A stretch of 64,000 bases of DNA from Halodurantibacterium daqingensis (GCF_042666235.1 NZ_JBHTFQ010000008.1:124001-188000); one strand, 5' to 3'. Shown: positions 34,652 to 43,895, numbered from the stretch's first letter. Notes: a model not told the origin generated them from the sequence alone. Numbers and translations are program-made.

Positions 34652-35602
34652 TCAGGGCAGCGAGGGCCGCGGACCTTGGGCCGGCTCCAGCCCCAGTTCC
34701 CGGGCAAGGCCCGGCGCGACGCGGCGCGTCGTCTCGATGAAGTCGAGCACGATGGCCGAGGTCTCGCCCGCCGGCCAGGCCACCACAAGCTCGATCGAGC
34801 GGGGCAGTTCGGGCACCGGCCGGAACGCGATATAGGGGGATCGGATATTGGTGATCCAGGCCGGCATCACCGCCACCCCCAGCCCCGAGGCGACATGCGC
34901 CGCGACCGAGGTGGTATGGGTGCATTCCTGCACGATCCGCGTATGCAGCCCCGCGCGGCGGAATTCGGCGTTCAGCGTCACGGCATAGCTTGCCCCCAGG
35001 ATCGGCGCATAACCGATCAGCGGTTCCTGCGCGAGATCCTGCAGCGTCACCTCGGCCTTGGCCGTCAGCGGGTGGTTGCGCGGCATGGCGGCGACGAAAC
35101 CCTCGCGCATCAGCGTCTCGATCTGCATATGCGCGGCGCGTTCGGTGGGGCGGATGAAGGCGATGTTGATATCGCCCGCCTCAAGCACGCGCAGCTGTTC
35201 CGAGGTGCCGAGATGGATGATGTCGACGATCACCGCCGGCCACTTTTCGCGAAACGCCGCAAGAATGGGCGGAATGACATGGGTCATCGCCATATTGACC
35301 CCGGCGACGGTGATCCGGCCTGTCGTCTCGCCGGCCATCGCGCGGGTATGGGCAACCGCCCGGTCCATCCCGTCAAGCAGGCTGCGCGCGTGCCGGAGCA
35401 GGGTATTTCCCGCCGCCGTCAGCCGGGTCCGGCGCGTCGTGCGGTGAAAGAGCGTGACGCCAAGCCGTTCTTCCATCGCCCTTATCTGCTGGCTGAGCGG
35501 GGCCTGCGCGATGCCGAGCCGCTCGGCCGCACGGCCGAAGTGAAGCTCGTCGGCAAGGCAGACGAAATAGCGAAGCTGGCGCAGGTCGATTCCCGTATTC
35601 AT
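34652..35602 (-). CDS. LysR-family transcriptional regulator
   Basis: 316 residues. The N-terminal winged helix is typical (LRQLRYFVCLADELHFGRAAERLGIAQAPLSQQIRAME), and the effector domain follows (RITVAGVNMAMTHVIPPILAAF through GLGVAVMPAW), of the CbbR/catechol-regulator-like type. It is divergent from the dipeptide-type transporter operon with about 100 bases between starts, so it likely activates that operon in response to its substrate. Confidence 0.92.
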   Translation of the reverse strand: MNTGIDLRQLRYFVCLADELHFGRAAERLGIAQAPLSQQIRAMEERLGVTLFHRTTRRTRLTAAGNTLLRHARSLLDGMDRAVAHTRAMAGETTGRITVAGVNMAMTHVIPPILAAFREKWPAVIVDIIHLGTSEQLRVLEAGDINIAFIRPTERAAHMQIETLMREGFVAAMPRNHPLTAKAEVTLQDLAQEPLIGYAPILGASYAVTLNAEFRRAGLHTRIVQECTHTTSVAAHVASGLGVAVMPAWITNIRSPYIAFRPVPELPRSIELVVAWPAGETSAIVLDFIETTRRVAPGLARELGLEPAQGPRPSLP

Positions 35603-35707
35603 ATCGGAAACGTATCAAACCATTCATCATTAGGGAATTGATCGCGACAGATCGCCGTGTTTCGTTTCTGTGACTCTCCGACAACTTCCGTCCCGGATGC
35701 GAGGTAT

Positions 35708-36631
35708 ATGGCACGTTTCTGGCTGATAAAATTCCTGCGCACGGCGATCACGCTCTGGTTCGTGGTGACATTCGCCTTTGTCGTGCTGCGCACATCGGGC
35801 GATCCGGTGGTGGCACTGCTGGGGGCGGATGCGCGGCCCGACGAGGTCGAATATTTCCGCCAGCTCTGGGGCCTCGACCGGTCGCTGTTCAGCCAGTACA
35901 TCAGCTATGTGGGCCAGATGGCCACGGGCCAGTTCGGCAATTCGCTGCGCGACAGCCGCCCGGTGATGACGATCATCCTGGAACGGCTGCCCGCGACGGT
36001 GGAACTGGGGCTGATGGCCTTTGCCATCGCGGCGGTGATCGGTATCCCCGCCGGGATCGTGGCGGCCCTGCGGCGCGGGCGGCTGGCGGACCGGATCATC
36101 ATGATCTTCGCGGTCTTCGGCTTTGCGCTGCCGAACTTCTTTCTGGGCATCCTCCTGATCCTGCTTTTCTCGCTGTACCTGCAGGTGCTGCCATCCTCGG
36201 GCACCGGCACGATCTGGCACCTGATCATGCCGGCGGTGACGCTGGCGACCTTTACCGCCGGGACGCTGGCGCGGTTCACGCGATCCGCGATGCTCGAGGT
36301 GCTGGAACGGCCCTATATGCGGGCCGCCGCGGCGCGGGGCGTGCCCTTCTGGAAACGGGTGGTGTTCCATGCCCTGCCGAACGCGGCCATTCCCATCGTC
36401 ACGGTGATCGGGCTGAACCTCGGGCAGCTGGTGGCGGGGGCGATCGTGGTCGAATCCGTCTTTGGCTGGCCGGGGATCGGGCGACTGCTGGTCGTGGCCG
36501 TGTCGCAGCGCGATCTGGCGGTGGTGCAGGGGCTGGTGCTGGTGATCGCGGTGACGATGGTGCTGGCGAACCTGATCGTCGATCTTCTTTACGGGCTTCT
36601 CGACCCGCGCATCCGGGAGGGGGCGAAATGA
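35708..36631 (+). CDS. Peptide/nickel-type ABC transporter permease (DppB-like)
   Basis: 307 residues from ATG 35708, preceded by GAGG. It has six membrane helices; the N-terminal region begins MARFWLIKFLRTAITLWFVVTFAFVVLRTSGDP as in DppB/OppB, and the EAA loop is RAAAARGVPFWKRVVFHALPNAAIPIVTVIG. It forms half of the channel with the next gene. First gene of a six-gene transcript divergent from the LysR regulator. Confidence 0.92.
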   Translation: MARFWLIKFLRTAITLWFVVTFAFVVLRTSGDPVVALLGADARPDEVEYFRQLWGLDRSLFSQYISYVGQMATGQFGNSLRDSRPVMTIILERLPATVELGLMAFAIAAVIGIPAGIVAALRRGRLADRIIMIFAVFGFALPNFFLGILLILLFSLYLQVLPSSGTGTIWHLIMPAVTLATFTAGTLARFTRSAMLEVLERPYMRAAAARGVPFWKRVVFHALPNAAIPIVTVIGLNLGQLVAGAIVVESVFGWPGIGRLLVVAVSQRDLAVVQGLVLVIAVTMVLANLIVDLLYGLLDPRIREGAK

Positions 36632-37464
36632 GCCGGCCGAACGTCATCACCCTCCTGGCCGGGGGCATCGTCGCGGCGGCGGTCGGCGTGGCGCTGGTGG
36701 GCAATGTCTTTACCCCCCATGCCGTCACCGATCAGGCGCTGTTGGCGCGCCTGCAACCCCCCGCCTTTCTGGGCGGCAATCCGGACTTCCCGCTGGGCAC
36801 CGACCGGATCGGCCGCGACATGGTCGCCCGGCTGGTCGCGGGGTTGCAGATGTCGCTGTCGGTCGCGCTGGCGGGCACGCTGATCGGCGCGGTCTTTGGC
36901 ACCTTTGTCGGGTTTATCGCCGCCCATTTCCGCGGGCTGGTCGAGGAAGTGCTGATGATGGTCGTGGATTTCCAGGCCTCGCTGCCCTTCATCCTGATCG
37001 CGCTGACGCTCCTGGCGTTCTTTGGCAATTCGATGGTGCTGTTCGTCATCCTGATGGGGATGTTCGGCTGGGAAACCTATGCGCGGCTGGCGCGGGGCGT
37101 GGTGCTGTCGGCCCGGTCGCAGCCCTATGCCCGCGCGGTCGAGGCGCTGGGGGCGGGGCCGGGGCGGCTCTATTTCCGGCACATCCTGCCCAATGTCGCC
37201 TCGGCGCTGATCGTGCAGGTCACGCTGACATTCCCGCAGATCATCCTGCTGGAAACCTCGCTGTCGTTCCTGGGTCTGGGCATCCAGCCGCCGAACACGA
37301 GCCTTGGGCAGATCCTGGGTGACGGGCGCGACTACCTGTCCACCGCCTGGTGGATTTCCGTCTGGCCGGGGGTCGTCATCTTCCTTGTCACCCTGTCGAT
37401 GTCGCTTCTGGGCGATGCGCTCCGCGACCGGCTGGACCCGATGCTGAAAACAAGAACCACATGA
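36628..37464 (+). CDS. Peptide/nickel-type ABC transporter permease (DppC-like)
   Basis: 278 residues, starting inside the DppB stop (ATGA). The periplasmic loop contains LGTDRIGRDMVARLVAG, diagnostic of the DppC/OppC family, and the EAA loop reads RAVEALGAGPGRLYFRHILPNVASALIVQ. Second channel subunit. Confidence 0.92.
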   Translation: MSRPNVITLLAGGIVAAAVGVALVGNVFTPHAVTDQALLARLQPPAFLGGNPDFPLGTDRIGRDMVARLVAGLQMSLSVALAGTLIGAVFGTFVGFIAAHFRGLVEEVLMMVVDFQASLPFILIALTLLAFFGNSMVLFVILMGMFGWETYARLARGVVLSARSQPYARAVEALGAGPGRLYFRHILPNVASALIVQVTLTFPQIILLETSLSFLGLGIQPPNTSLGQILGDGRDYLSTAWWISVWPGVVIFLVTLSMSLLGDALRDRLDPMLKTRTT

Positions 37465-37484
37465 ACCCAACCGGAGGTACGCCG

Positions 37485-39071
37485 ATGATCAGCAGACGCA
37501 ACTTTGGGAAATATACGCTGGGGGCCGGGGCGGCATCGCTCTGGCTGCCGAAATCGCTGGCCTTCGCACAGGACGGCACGCGGCCGACGCTGACCATCGC
37601 GGTCGACAACCTCTGGGCGAACATCAACACGATCAACGGGATCTCGACCACCACGCGGCGGTTCTTTCCGAACATCTATTCGCATCTGGTCGAGCGTGAC
37701 TACATCGCCGACGAACAGGGCCTTGACCTGCGCCCCGGCCTGGCCACCGACTGGACGCAGGACGGCAATGTCTGGACGCTCCGCCTGCGCGAAGGGGTCA
37801 AGTTCCACAACGGCGAGACGATGACGGCCGAGGACGTGGCCTTTACCCTTGGCCCGGAACGGCTGTGGGGCGAGAACCCGTTCGAGCCGCGCGGCCGCAC
37901 CTTTACGGCCGGTTTCACCCGGGTCGAGGCCATCGACGACCTGACGGTCGAGATCGAGACCGAGCGCGAGGACCCCTATATCCCCGGCAAGCTGACCGGC
38001 TATATCGGCTTCGTCGTGCCCAAGGCCGCCTATCTCGACATGGGCGTCGATGCCTTCGGTCAGGCGCCCATCGGCACCGGCCCCTATCGCGTGACGCTCT
38101 TCCGGTCGGGCGAGGTGCTGGAGATGGAGGCCTTCGACGACTACTGGGAAGGCCCGCCGCCCGCGCAAAAGCTGATCTGGCGCATCGTGCCGGAATTCGC
38201 GGGCCGCATGGCGGGGCTCGTTTCGGGCGAGTTCGACTTCATCGCCAACATCCCCACGGACCAGGAGGCGCAGCTTGACAGCTATGACAATGTGACGGTG
38301 GCGCGCGCGCTGGCGGGGAACTATCCGGCCATCGCCTTCAACACCCGCCCCGACCCCGAGGACAACCCGCTGGTCGATGTGAACCTGCGCAAGGCGATGG
38401 TGCAGGCGATCGACATGGACGCCATCGTGCAGGCGCTGTTCGGCGACACGACCTTCCATCCGCCGGTTCCGTTCAACTTTCCCGAATACGGCGATTTCTA
38501 TGACCCCGACATGGAAAACCCGCTGCCCTATGACCCCGAGGCGGCGCGGGCGCTGGTGGAACAGTCGGGCTATGACGGGCAGGTGCTGCGCTGGCACATC
38601 ACCCGGTCGTTCTACCCGAACTATGAGGCCGCGGCCGAGATCATGGTCGAGCAGTGGCGCCAGGTCGGCGTCAATGTGCAGGCCGTGATCCTCGACAATT
38701 TCGAGCTGGTCTATACCCGCCCCTATCACATGATGAACATGTCCATGTCGTCGGACTTCATCCCCGGCGACCCCTATCAGCCGCTCTGGCTCGACTGGGG
38801 CCCGACATCGAGCCGCGCCACCGCCCATTGGAAGACCTGGGACCCGACGCCGGAATACCTGGCCGCCGGCGAGGAATTCGAACAGGCGATCACCTTCGAG
38901 GATCGCAAGGCCGCCTATCTGCGCCTGTCGCAGGCCTGGCAGGACGTGACGCCGGGCTATTACATGTGGAAAAGCGTCTATAACTGGGGGCACCGGTCGG
39001 ATATCGAGTTCATCGCGCGGCCCGACGGCGAGATGCGGATGTTCGGCGACTACATGGCGTTGCCCGCGTGA
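37485..39071 (+). CDS. Peptide-type ABC transporter substrate-binding protein (SBP family 5), Tat-type signal
   Basis: 528 residues from ATG 37485, which has GGAGG seven bases upstream; another ATG at 37461 overlaps the previous stop but has no such site. The N-terminus ISRRNFGKYTLGAGAASLW carries a twin-arginine motif with a hydrophobic region and a SLAFAQ cleavage site, suggesting Tat export of a folded protein. The mature body has the family-5 SBP core (WTLRLREGVKFHNGETMTAEDVAFTL, GTGPYRVT). It binds a small substrate in the periplasm. A Tat signal is uncommon for this family but known. Confidence 0.9.
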   Translation: MISRRNFGKYTLGAGAASLWLPKSLAFAQDGTRPTLTIAVDNLWANINTINGISTTTRRFFPNIYSHLVERDYIADEQGLDLRPGLATDWTQDGNVWTLRLREGVKFHNGETMTAEDVAFTLGPERLWGENPFEPRGRTFTAGFTRVEAIDDLTVEIETEREDPYIPGKLTGYIGFVVPKAAYLDMGVDAFGQAPIGTGPYRVTLFRSGEVLEMEAFDDYWEGPPPAQKLIWRIVPEFAGRMAGLVSGEFDFIANIPTDQEAQLDSYDNVTVARALAGNYPAIAFNTRPDPEDNPLVDVNLRKAMVQAIDMDAIVQALFGDTTFHPPVPFNFPEYGDFYDPDMENPLPYDPEAARALVEQSGYDGQVLRWHITRSFYPNYEAAAEIMVEQWRQVGVNVQAVILDNFELVYTRPYHMMNMSMSSDFIPGDPYQPLWLDWGPTSSRATAHWKTWDPTPEYLAAGEEFEQAITFEDRKAAYLRLSQAWQDVTPGYYMWKSVYNWGHRSDIEFIARPDGEMRMFGDYMALPA

Positions 39072-39898
39072 CGGCAGTTGCGAAACATGCGCTGAAGGAC
39101 ATGACGGTCGCGGAGTTCCGCGACCGTCTGGCCGACGAGCCGGTGATCCTGTTGCCCATGGGCAGCCATGAGGAACAGGGCCCCCACGCCCCCATGGGTG
39201 ACTATCTGCTGGCCGAGGAAATCGCGCTCCGCGCCGCCGCGGCGTCGGGGGCCATCGCGGCGCCCTGCCTGCCCTTCGGCTATGCCGAGTTCTTTCGCGG
39301 CTTTCCGGGCGGCATCCAGTTGCGTGCCACGACCTTCCGCGCCGTGGTCGAGGATATGGTCACCGCCTTTCTGGATCATGACATCCGCCGCATCCTGATC
39401 CTGAACGGCCATTCCACCAATGCCGCGCTGATCGACGAGGTGCTGCGCGACATCCGCCGCCGGACGGGGGTGATCGTGGGGTCGGTCGATCTGTGGCGCG
39501 CGATCCCCGATGCCCTCTGGGCGCAGGTCCATGGGCCGGAGGCGGGGCGGGCGCGCGGGCATGGCGGCGATCCCGTCACATCCGTGTCGATGTATCTGCG
39601 GCCCGATGCGATGCGCCCCGACCTGATGCAGGCGGCCCGCCCCGCGCAGGCGATGGGGCTGCCCGCGACCGTCTCGGGTGTGCGGTTCGAGGGCGCGGCC
39701 CTGAACCTGCCGCTCGATGCGCAGGAGCTTTTTCCCGACGGGATGCTGGGGGGCGATCCGGCGCTGGCATCAGTCGAGACGGGGCGGCGGATCGTCGAAC
39801 ATCTCACGGGCCATTGCGCGCGCCTTGTCGCCCATCTGCGCGGGCAGGACCCGCGCGACCCGCGGGTTGGCCCCCTGGCCGCGGGGGCCGCGACATGA
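39068..39898 (+). CDS. Creatininase-family amidohydrolase
   Basis: 276 residues. The family metal ligands are visible: Glu in LPMGSHEEQGPHAPMGDYLLAE, His/Asp in the same loop, His in ILNGHSTNAALID and Glu-like acidic residue further on, plus ARGHGGDPVTS. Creatininase relatives hydrolyse cyclic amides or mature peptides (creatinine, MftE, FAPy hydrolase). It overlaps the SBP gene (ATGA) and the ATPase gene, so it is encoded inside a transporter operon and probably acts on the imported compound. Substrate unknown. Confidence 0.87.
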   Translation: MTAVAKHALKDMTVAEFRDRLADEPVILLPMGSHEEQGPHAPMGDYLLAEEIALRAAAASGAIAAPCLPFGYAEFFRGFPGGIQLRATTFRAVVEDMVTAFLDHDIRRILILNGHSTNAALIDEVLRDIRRRTGVIVGSVDLWRAIPDALWAQVHGPEAGRARGHGGDPVTSVSMYLRPDAMRPDLMQAARPAQAMGLPATVSGVRFEGAALNLPLDAQELFPDGMLGGDPALASVETGRRIVEHLTGHCARLVAHLRGQDPRDPRVGPLAAGAAT

Positions 39899-41520
39899 CC
39901 GCGCCGCTGATCGACATCCGGAACCTTTCCGTGCCGCTGCCCGCCGGCGCCGACCGCCCCTTTGCGGTCGAGGATCTGTCGCTGAGCATCGGCCAGGGCG
40001 AGATCCTCTGCGTGGTGGGCGAGACCGGATCGGGCAAGTCGCTGACGGCGCTTTCGGTGATGGGGCTCTTGCCGTCGAACCTGCCGCGCGCATCGGGCGA
40101 GATCGGGTTCGAGGGGCGCGACCTCTTGCGCCTTTCGCCCGCGGAACGGTTGCGGCTGTCGGGGCGCAGGCTCGCCATGGTGTTTCAGGAACCCTCGGCC
40201 GCGCTGAACCCGATCTATCGGGTGGGCACGCAGGTGGCCGAGGTGTTCCGCCTGCACACCGATCTTTCGCGCGCCGAGATCCGCGCGCGCGTGATCGAGC
40301 TTTTCCGAGAGGTGCGCCTGCCCGAGCCCGAGGCGATCCTGCGCGCCTATCCGCACCAGCTTTCGGGCGGGCAATGCCAGCGGGTGATGATCGCGACCGC
40401 GCTCGCGCTCGACCCGGCGCTGCTGATCGCGGATGAACCGACAACCGCGCTCGACGTGACGACGCAGGCGCGCATTCTCGAGCTGATGCTCGACCTGCGC
40501 CAGCGGCACGGAACCGGCATCCTGTTCATCACCCATGACTTCGGCGTGGTCGCGGAAATCGCCGACCGGGTCGCGGTGATGCGCCATGGCCGTCTGGTCG
40601 AGATCGGGACGCGGGACGAGATCCTTCTGAACCCGCAGGCCGAGTATACGAAAAAGCTGATCGCGGCCGTTCCGCGCCTGCAACCGAAACCGCCCGCGAA
40701 AGGCCTGGGCAAGACCGTGCTCAGCGCGCTGGGTCTGGGCAAGACCTATCGCAGCCGCAGCATGATCGGCACGGGGCGCGAGGTTCAGGCGCTCCGGGGT
40801 GTCGATATCTCGCTTGCCCGGGGGGAGACGCTGGGCCTTGTGGGTGAAAGCGGGTCGGGCAAATCGACCCTTGCGCAATGCGTCATCCGTCTGGTCGAAC
40901 CCGACCGGGGCGAGGTGGTGATCGACGGCGGGCAGTTTTCGGGCCTTTCGGGGCGGGCGCTGCGGGCCGCGCGGCGCAAGGTCCAGATCGTGTTTCAGGA
41001 CCCTTATACCGCGCTCGACCCGCGCCAGACGGTGGGCGACGCCATCGCCGAGGGGCCGGTGATCCACGGGCTTTCACGCGACAAGGCGCAGGCCCGGGCG
41101 CGCGACCTTCTGGCGGCGGTGGGGCTTGACCCTTCTACTGCGCCCCGGTTCCCGCATGAATTTTCGGGCGGCCAGCGGCAGCGGATCTGCATCGCCCGGG
41201 CGCTGGCGGTGGAGCCGGACCTGCTGATCGCGGATGAAAGCGTCTCGGCGCTGGATGTGTCGGTGCAGGCGCAGATCCTCGACCTGCTGGCCCGGATGCA
41301 GCGCGAATTGCAATTCGGCCTTCTGTTCATCACCCATGACTTGCGCGTGGCCTCGCGCATCTGCGACCGGATCGCGGTGATGCAGCGCGGCGAGATCGTG
41401 GAACAGGGGCCCTCGGCCGAGCTCTTTGCCCGGCCGCAGAACGACTATACCCGCGAATTGCTTGCCGCCGTCCCGGGGCGCAACTGGCAGGACGCGGACA
41501 GCGAAGGAGCATCTGCATGA
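39895..41520 (+). CDS. Peptide-type ABC transporter, two ATPase domains fused (DppD-DppF)
   Basis: 541 residues: two complete ATPase domains in one chain. The first (1-270) has GETGSGKS, LSGGQCQRVMIATALALDP and IADEPTTALD; the second (about 285-541) has GESGSGKST, FSGGQRQR and IADESVSALD. Both carry the C-terminal oligopeptide extension (Q-x-Y-T-K-K-L and N-D-Y-T-R-E-L). Fusions like this are common for Dpp/Gsi-type systems in Rhodobacterales. I place the start at the ATG overlapping the creatininase stop; longer frames exist in the neighbouring gene. Confidence 0.92.
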   Translation: MTAPLIDIRNLSVPLPAGADRPFAVEDLSLSIGQGEILCVVGETGSGKSLTALSVMGLLPSNLPRASGEIGFEGRDLLRLSPAERLRLSGRRLAMVFQEPSAALNPIYRVGTQVAEVFRLHTDLSRAEIRARVIELFREVRLPEPEAILRAYPHQLSGGQCQRVMIATALALDPALLIADEPTTALDVTTQARILELMLDLRQRHGTGILFITHDFGVVAEIADRVAVMRHGRLVEIGTRDEILLNPQAEYTKKLIAAVPRLQPKPPAKGLGKTVLSALGLGKTYRSRSMIGTGREVQALRGVDISLARGETLGLVGESGSGKSTLAQCVIRLVEPDRGEVVIDGGQFSGLSGRALRAARRKVQIVFQDPYTALDPRQTVGDAIAEGPVIHGLSRDKAQARARDLLAAVGLDPSTAPRFPHEFSGGQRQRICIARALAVEPDLLIADESVSALDVSVQAQILDLLARMQRELQFGLLFITHDLRVASRICDRIAVMQRGEIVEQGPSAELFARPQNDYTRELLAAVPGRNWQDADSEGASA

Positions 41521-42191
41521 AGAAATACCAGATCGGCGCGGTGCCCCCGCAGGTGGACGCGGGCCTGCGGCAGGGCTTTGCCGAGGTCGAGATCGCCACG
41601 ATCGGTCATTTCCGCCATCGCGGTTTCGTCGATCGCCGCCTGCGCCCCATTGCCCCCGTTTCGGGCGTTCTGACCGGCACGGCGGTGACGGTCGCGATTC
41701 CGGGCACGGATTCGACCCTGCTGCATCATGCGATGTCGGTGGTGCGGCCCGGCGACGTTGTGGTGATCGACCGGCTGGGCGACCGGCGCCATGCCTGTCT
41801 TGGGGGCGGGGTGGCCTTTGCCGCCAAGGTGGCGGGGGCGGTCGCCGTGGTGCTCGACGGTCCCTGCACCGACCCCGACGAGATCATCGAGGTCGGCCTG
41901 CCGGTCTATTGCAGCGGGGTGTCGGCCATCACAACGCGGCTCAATGACCTGGGCGGCGCGCTGAACCTGCCCGTGTCCTGCGGCAATGTCCCGGTCATGC
42001 CCGGCGATCTGGTGGTGATGGATGCCTGCGGCGTCCTGATCCTGCCCCCGTCCGAGGCGCCCGAGGTGCTGGAAGAGGCCCGCATCCGTCAGGCGCGCGC
42101 GGGCCGCAACCGGGGCCGGATCGAGGCGGGCGAAAAGCTGGGCGACCTGTCGGGCGCAACACGGCTGGTCGCGGCGGCGCTGGAAGGCTGA
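41517..42191 (+). CDS. RraA-family protein (aldolase/decarboxylase-like), catalytic Arg replaced
   Basis: 224 residues of the RraA/4-hydroxy-4-methyl-2-oxoglutarate aldolase fold: LTGTAVTVAIPGTDSTLLHHAM, VVRPGDVVVIDRLGDRRHACLGGGVAFAAKVAGA and the metal/substrate region VVLDGPCTDPDEI. In catalytically active aldolases this last motif is DGxxRD; here Arg is replaced by Thr118 while the metal Asp119 is kept, so the enzyme either uses a different chemistry or is not an aldolase. It overlaps the ATPase gene and is the last gene of the transporter operon. An almost identical but truncated and frameshifted copy lies at 18709-19038. Confidence 0.88.
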   Translation: MKKYQIGAVPPQVDAGLRQGFAEVEIATIGHFRHRGFVDRRLRPIAPVSGVLTGTAVTVAIPGTDSTLLHHAMSVVRPGDVVVIDRLGDRRHACLGGGVAFAAKVAGAVAVVLDGPCTDPDEIIEVGLPVYCSGVSAITTRLNDLGGALNLPVSCGNVPVMPGDLVVMDACGVLILPPSEAPEVLEEARIRQARAGRNRGRIEAGEKLGDLSGATRLVAAALEG

Positions 42192-42217
42192 GGGGCGCGC
42201 CCCCCCCCCACCCCATC

Positions 42218-43150
42218 TCAGCCCCGTTCGGCCAGGCGGCGTTCGGTGCGGGCCATCAGCCGTTCCAGTTCCGCCACATCGGTTGTGGTCAGGCGCGGAC
42301 CGGGCGCGCGGGTGGCCGCAGAGGCAATCGCACCGCGCCGCATCAGGATATGCTTGCGCAGCGCAAGGCCCCAGCCCGGCTGCTGTTCGTGGCGCAGGAT
42401 CGGAAGATAGGCGTCAAAGAGATCCTCGGCCGCGTCGGTCCGGCCCGCGTGATGCAGCGCGACGGTCTGGACCAGCGCCTCGGGATAGGCAAAGCCGGTC
42501 ATCGCCCCGTCCGCGCCCCGCGCCAGTTCCTGCGGCAGGTAAAGCCCGCCATTGCCGCACAGGATCGACAGCCGCGGAACCGAGGCCGCGCTCTCCTGCG
42601 CGCGCAGGGCGGTGATCTTGGTCAGGCCCGGCCAGTCCTCATGCTTGAGCATCACCATCTGCGGCAGGTCGTTCGACAGCCGCCGGATCAGCGCGGGCGA
42701 GACGGGAACGCCGGTCGTCAGCGGAAAGTCCTGAAAGACCAGCGGCACATCGGCCCCCAGCGCGGCTGCCACGGCATGGAAATACCCCTCGACCCGGTCT
42801 TCGCGGGCCGGGCCGCGCGACGGCGCGACCATCAGCCCCGCCGCGCCCCGGTCCATCGCATGGCGGCCCAGATCGGTCAGGTTGCCGATCCCCGCGTCCG
42901 AGACTCCCACCACCACCGGCAGCGCGCCCGCGCGCGACATCACCCGGTCGATCACCGCGCGCCGTTCCTCGGGCGTCAGCTTGTCGGCCTCGCCCATCAT
43001 GCCGAGGATGGTGAGGCCGGTGACCCCCGTTTCCGCATAGAAATCGACCAGCCGGTCGAGGCTGTCCAGGTCGAGCGCGCCATCCTCGGCAAAGGGGGTG
43101 GCGGCGATGATGTAGACGCCGCGGGTCGTCCGGTCGATCAACTGGGTCAT
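42218..43150 (-). CDS. Dihydrodipicolinate synthase-family aldolase
   Basis: 310 residues of the DapA/NanA (alpha/beta)8 fold. The Schiff-base Lys169 is in QMVMLKHEDWP, and the substrate carboxylate loop is GMMGEADKLTPEER. The catalytic Tyr of DapA (motif YNVP) is replaced by Gln140 in VFQDFPLTTGV, a variation seen in DapA-like proteins of other function, so lysine biosynthesis is unlikely; cleavage of a keto sugar acid or hydroxy-keto acid is more plausible. It is convergent with the RraA gene; a run of ten C residues lies between them. Confidence 0.87.
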   Translation of the reverse strand: MTQLIDRTTRGVYIIAATPFAEDGALDLDSLDRLVDFYAETGVTGLTILGMMGEADKLTPEERRAVIDRVMSRAGALPVVVGVSDAGIGNLTDLGRHAMDRGAAGLMVAPSRGPAREDRVEGYFHAVAAALGADVPLVFQDFPLTTGVPVSPALIRRLSNDLPQMVMLKHEDWPGLTKITALRAQESAASVPRLSILCGNGGLYLPQELARGADGAMTGFAYPEALVQTVALHHAGRTDAAEDLFDAYLPILRHEQQPGWGLALRKHILMRRGAIASAATRAPGPRLTTTDVAELERLMARTERRLAERG

Positions 43151-43192
43151 GGGCTGTCCTTCGGGGCCGCTGGGGCGTTGGTGGAAAAGGGG

Positions 43193-43400
43193 TCAGGCGA
43201 AAGGCGCGACGGCGATGCCGTTTTCGGTCACGAGAATGCGCGTGGCCCGGGCCATCCGGATCGCGCGGCGCATCGCCACCGGATCGGCGGCGTGAGAGCC
43301 GCAGGGGATGTTCGCGGCGCTGAGCCGATCGAACATCGCCCACCGCAAGGGCGCCAGAGCTTTCGCCCATGTCGCAGGTCAGGTCGATCCTTCGGGTCAT
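43193..43400 (-). pseudogene. PxpA/LamB-YcsF family 5-oxoprolinase subunit, N-terminal remnant
   Basis: The frame opens with MTRRIDLTCDMGESSG, the diagnostic PxpA start (IDLNCDMGESFG), then breaks and resumes as SAANIPCGSHAADPVAMRRAIRMA, matching ANVACGFHAGDP of the family, before ending at TGA 43193. The remaining 180 or so residues are missing. PxpA opens 5-oxoproline, so its loss does not explain the neighbourhood by itself, but it shows a cyclic-amide theme. Confidence 0.75.
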
Positions 43401-43543
43401 CGCCTTCCTCATCCGGGCGCTTTGCGGCCATTTCCGTGCCTGATTCTTGTGTCGCTGTTGAGCCGGGCGGGATGTTTTTCGGGCCGCTCGCGCCGTTTCG
43501 GCTTGACGCGCAGGCCCGTCCCGCCGAATTAGGGAATACAGCT

Positions 43544-43551
43544 GGTATACC
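43544..43551. promoter_or_regulatory. GGTATACC palindrome upstream of the GntR transcript
   Basis: GGTATACC lies about 70 bases before the small ORF at 43614, in a short AT-richer stretch (TTAGGGAATACAGCTGGTATACC). GGTATAC-type sequences are typical operators of FadR/NanR-like GntR regulators, two of which are encoded in this transcript. Confidence 0.4.
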
Positions 43552-43613
43552 GAAACATCAAGTCTCACATTGTCCCCGATTCACGCGCGCCTCTCCCTGA
43601 ACAGGAAGGATCC

Positions 43614-43895
43614 ATGCCGGCTCCACCCCGCATCCTGCCCCCGGGCGATCAGGCGCCCAGCCTTCGGATCGGCGCCGACCTGCCGCGCCTTGCCCAGACG
43701 GCGACCGGCGCCATGATCCGGTGTGCCGCCGTGACGCAATCCGAGGCCGAGGAGATCTGGATCGCCCATGCGCGCGCGCTGCGGGCCCGGCTTTCCGGCC
43801 TGCGCCCCCGGCCCGAGGGGGGCCTGAGTTCCGCATGGCTTTTGTCCTGCGATCTGATGGGCGGGATCTGGCCGCCAGAGGAGGTCGTGTGGTGA
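43614..43895 (+). CDS. Small hypothetical protein, translationally coupled to a GntR gene
   Basis: 93 residues preceded by AGGAAGG. Its stop (TGA 43893-43895) overlaps the GTG start of the next gene, which argues it is really translated. The sequence (IWIAHARALRARLSGLRPRPEG, then an Ala/Trp-rich end) matches no family I know. It may be a leader that couples translation of the GntR gene. Confidence 0.5.
   Translation: MPAPPRILPPGDQAPSLRIGADLPRLAQTATGAMIRCAAVTQSEAEEIWIAHARALRARLSGLRPRPEGGLSSAWLLSCDLMGGIWPPEEVVW

Noticed and set aside
37332..38993. Long minus-strand open frame opposite the peptide-binding protein gene
   Set aside because: Shadow of the SBP gene, without a family match.
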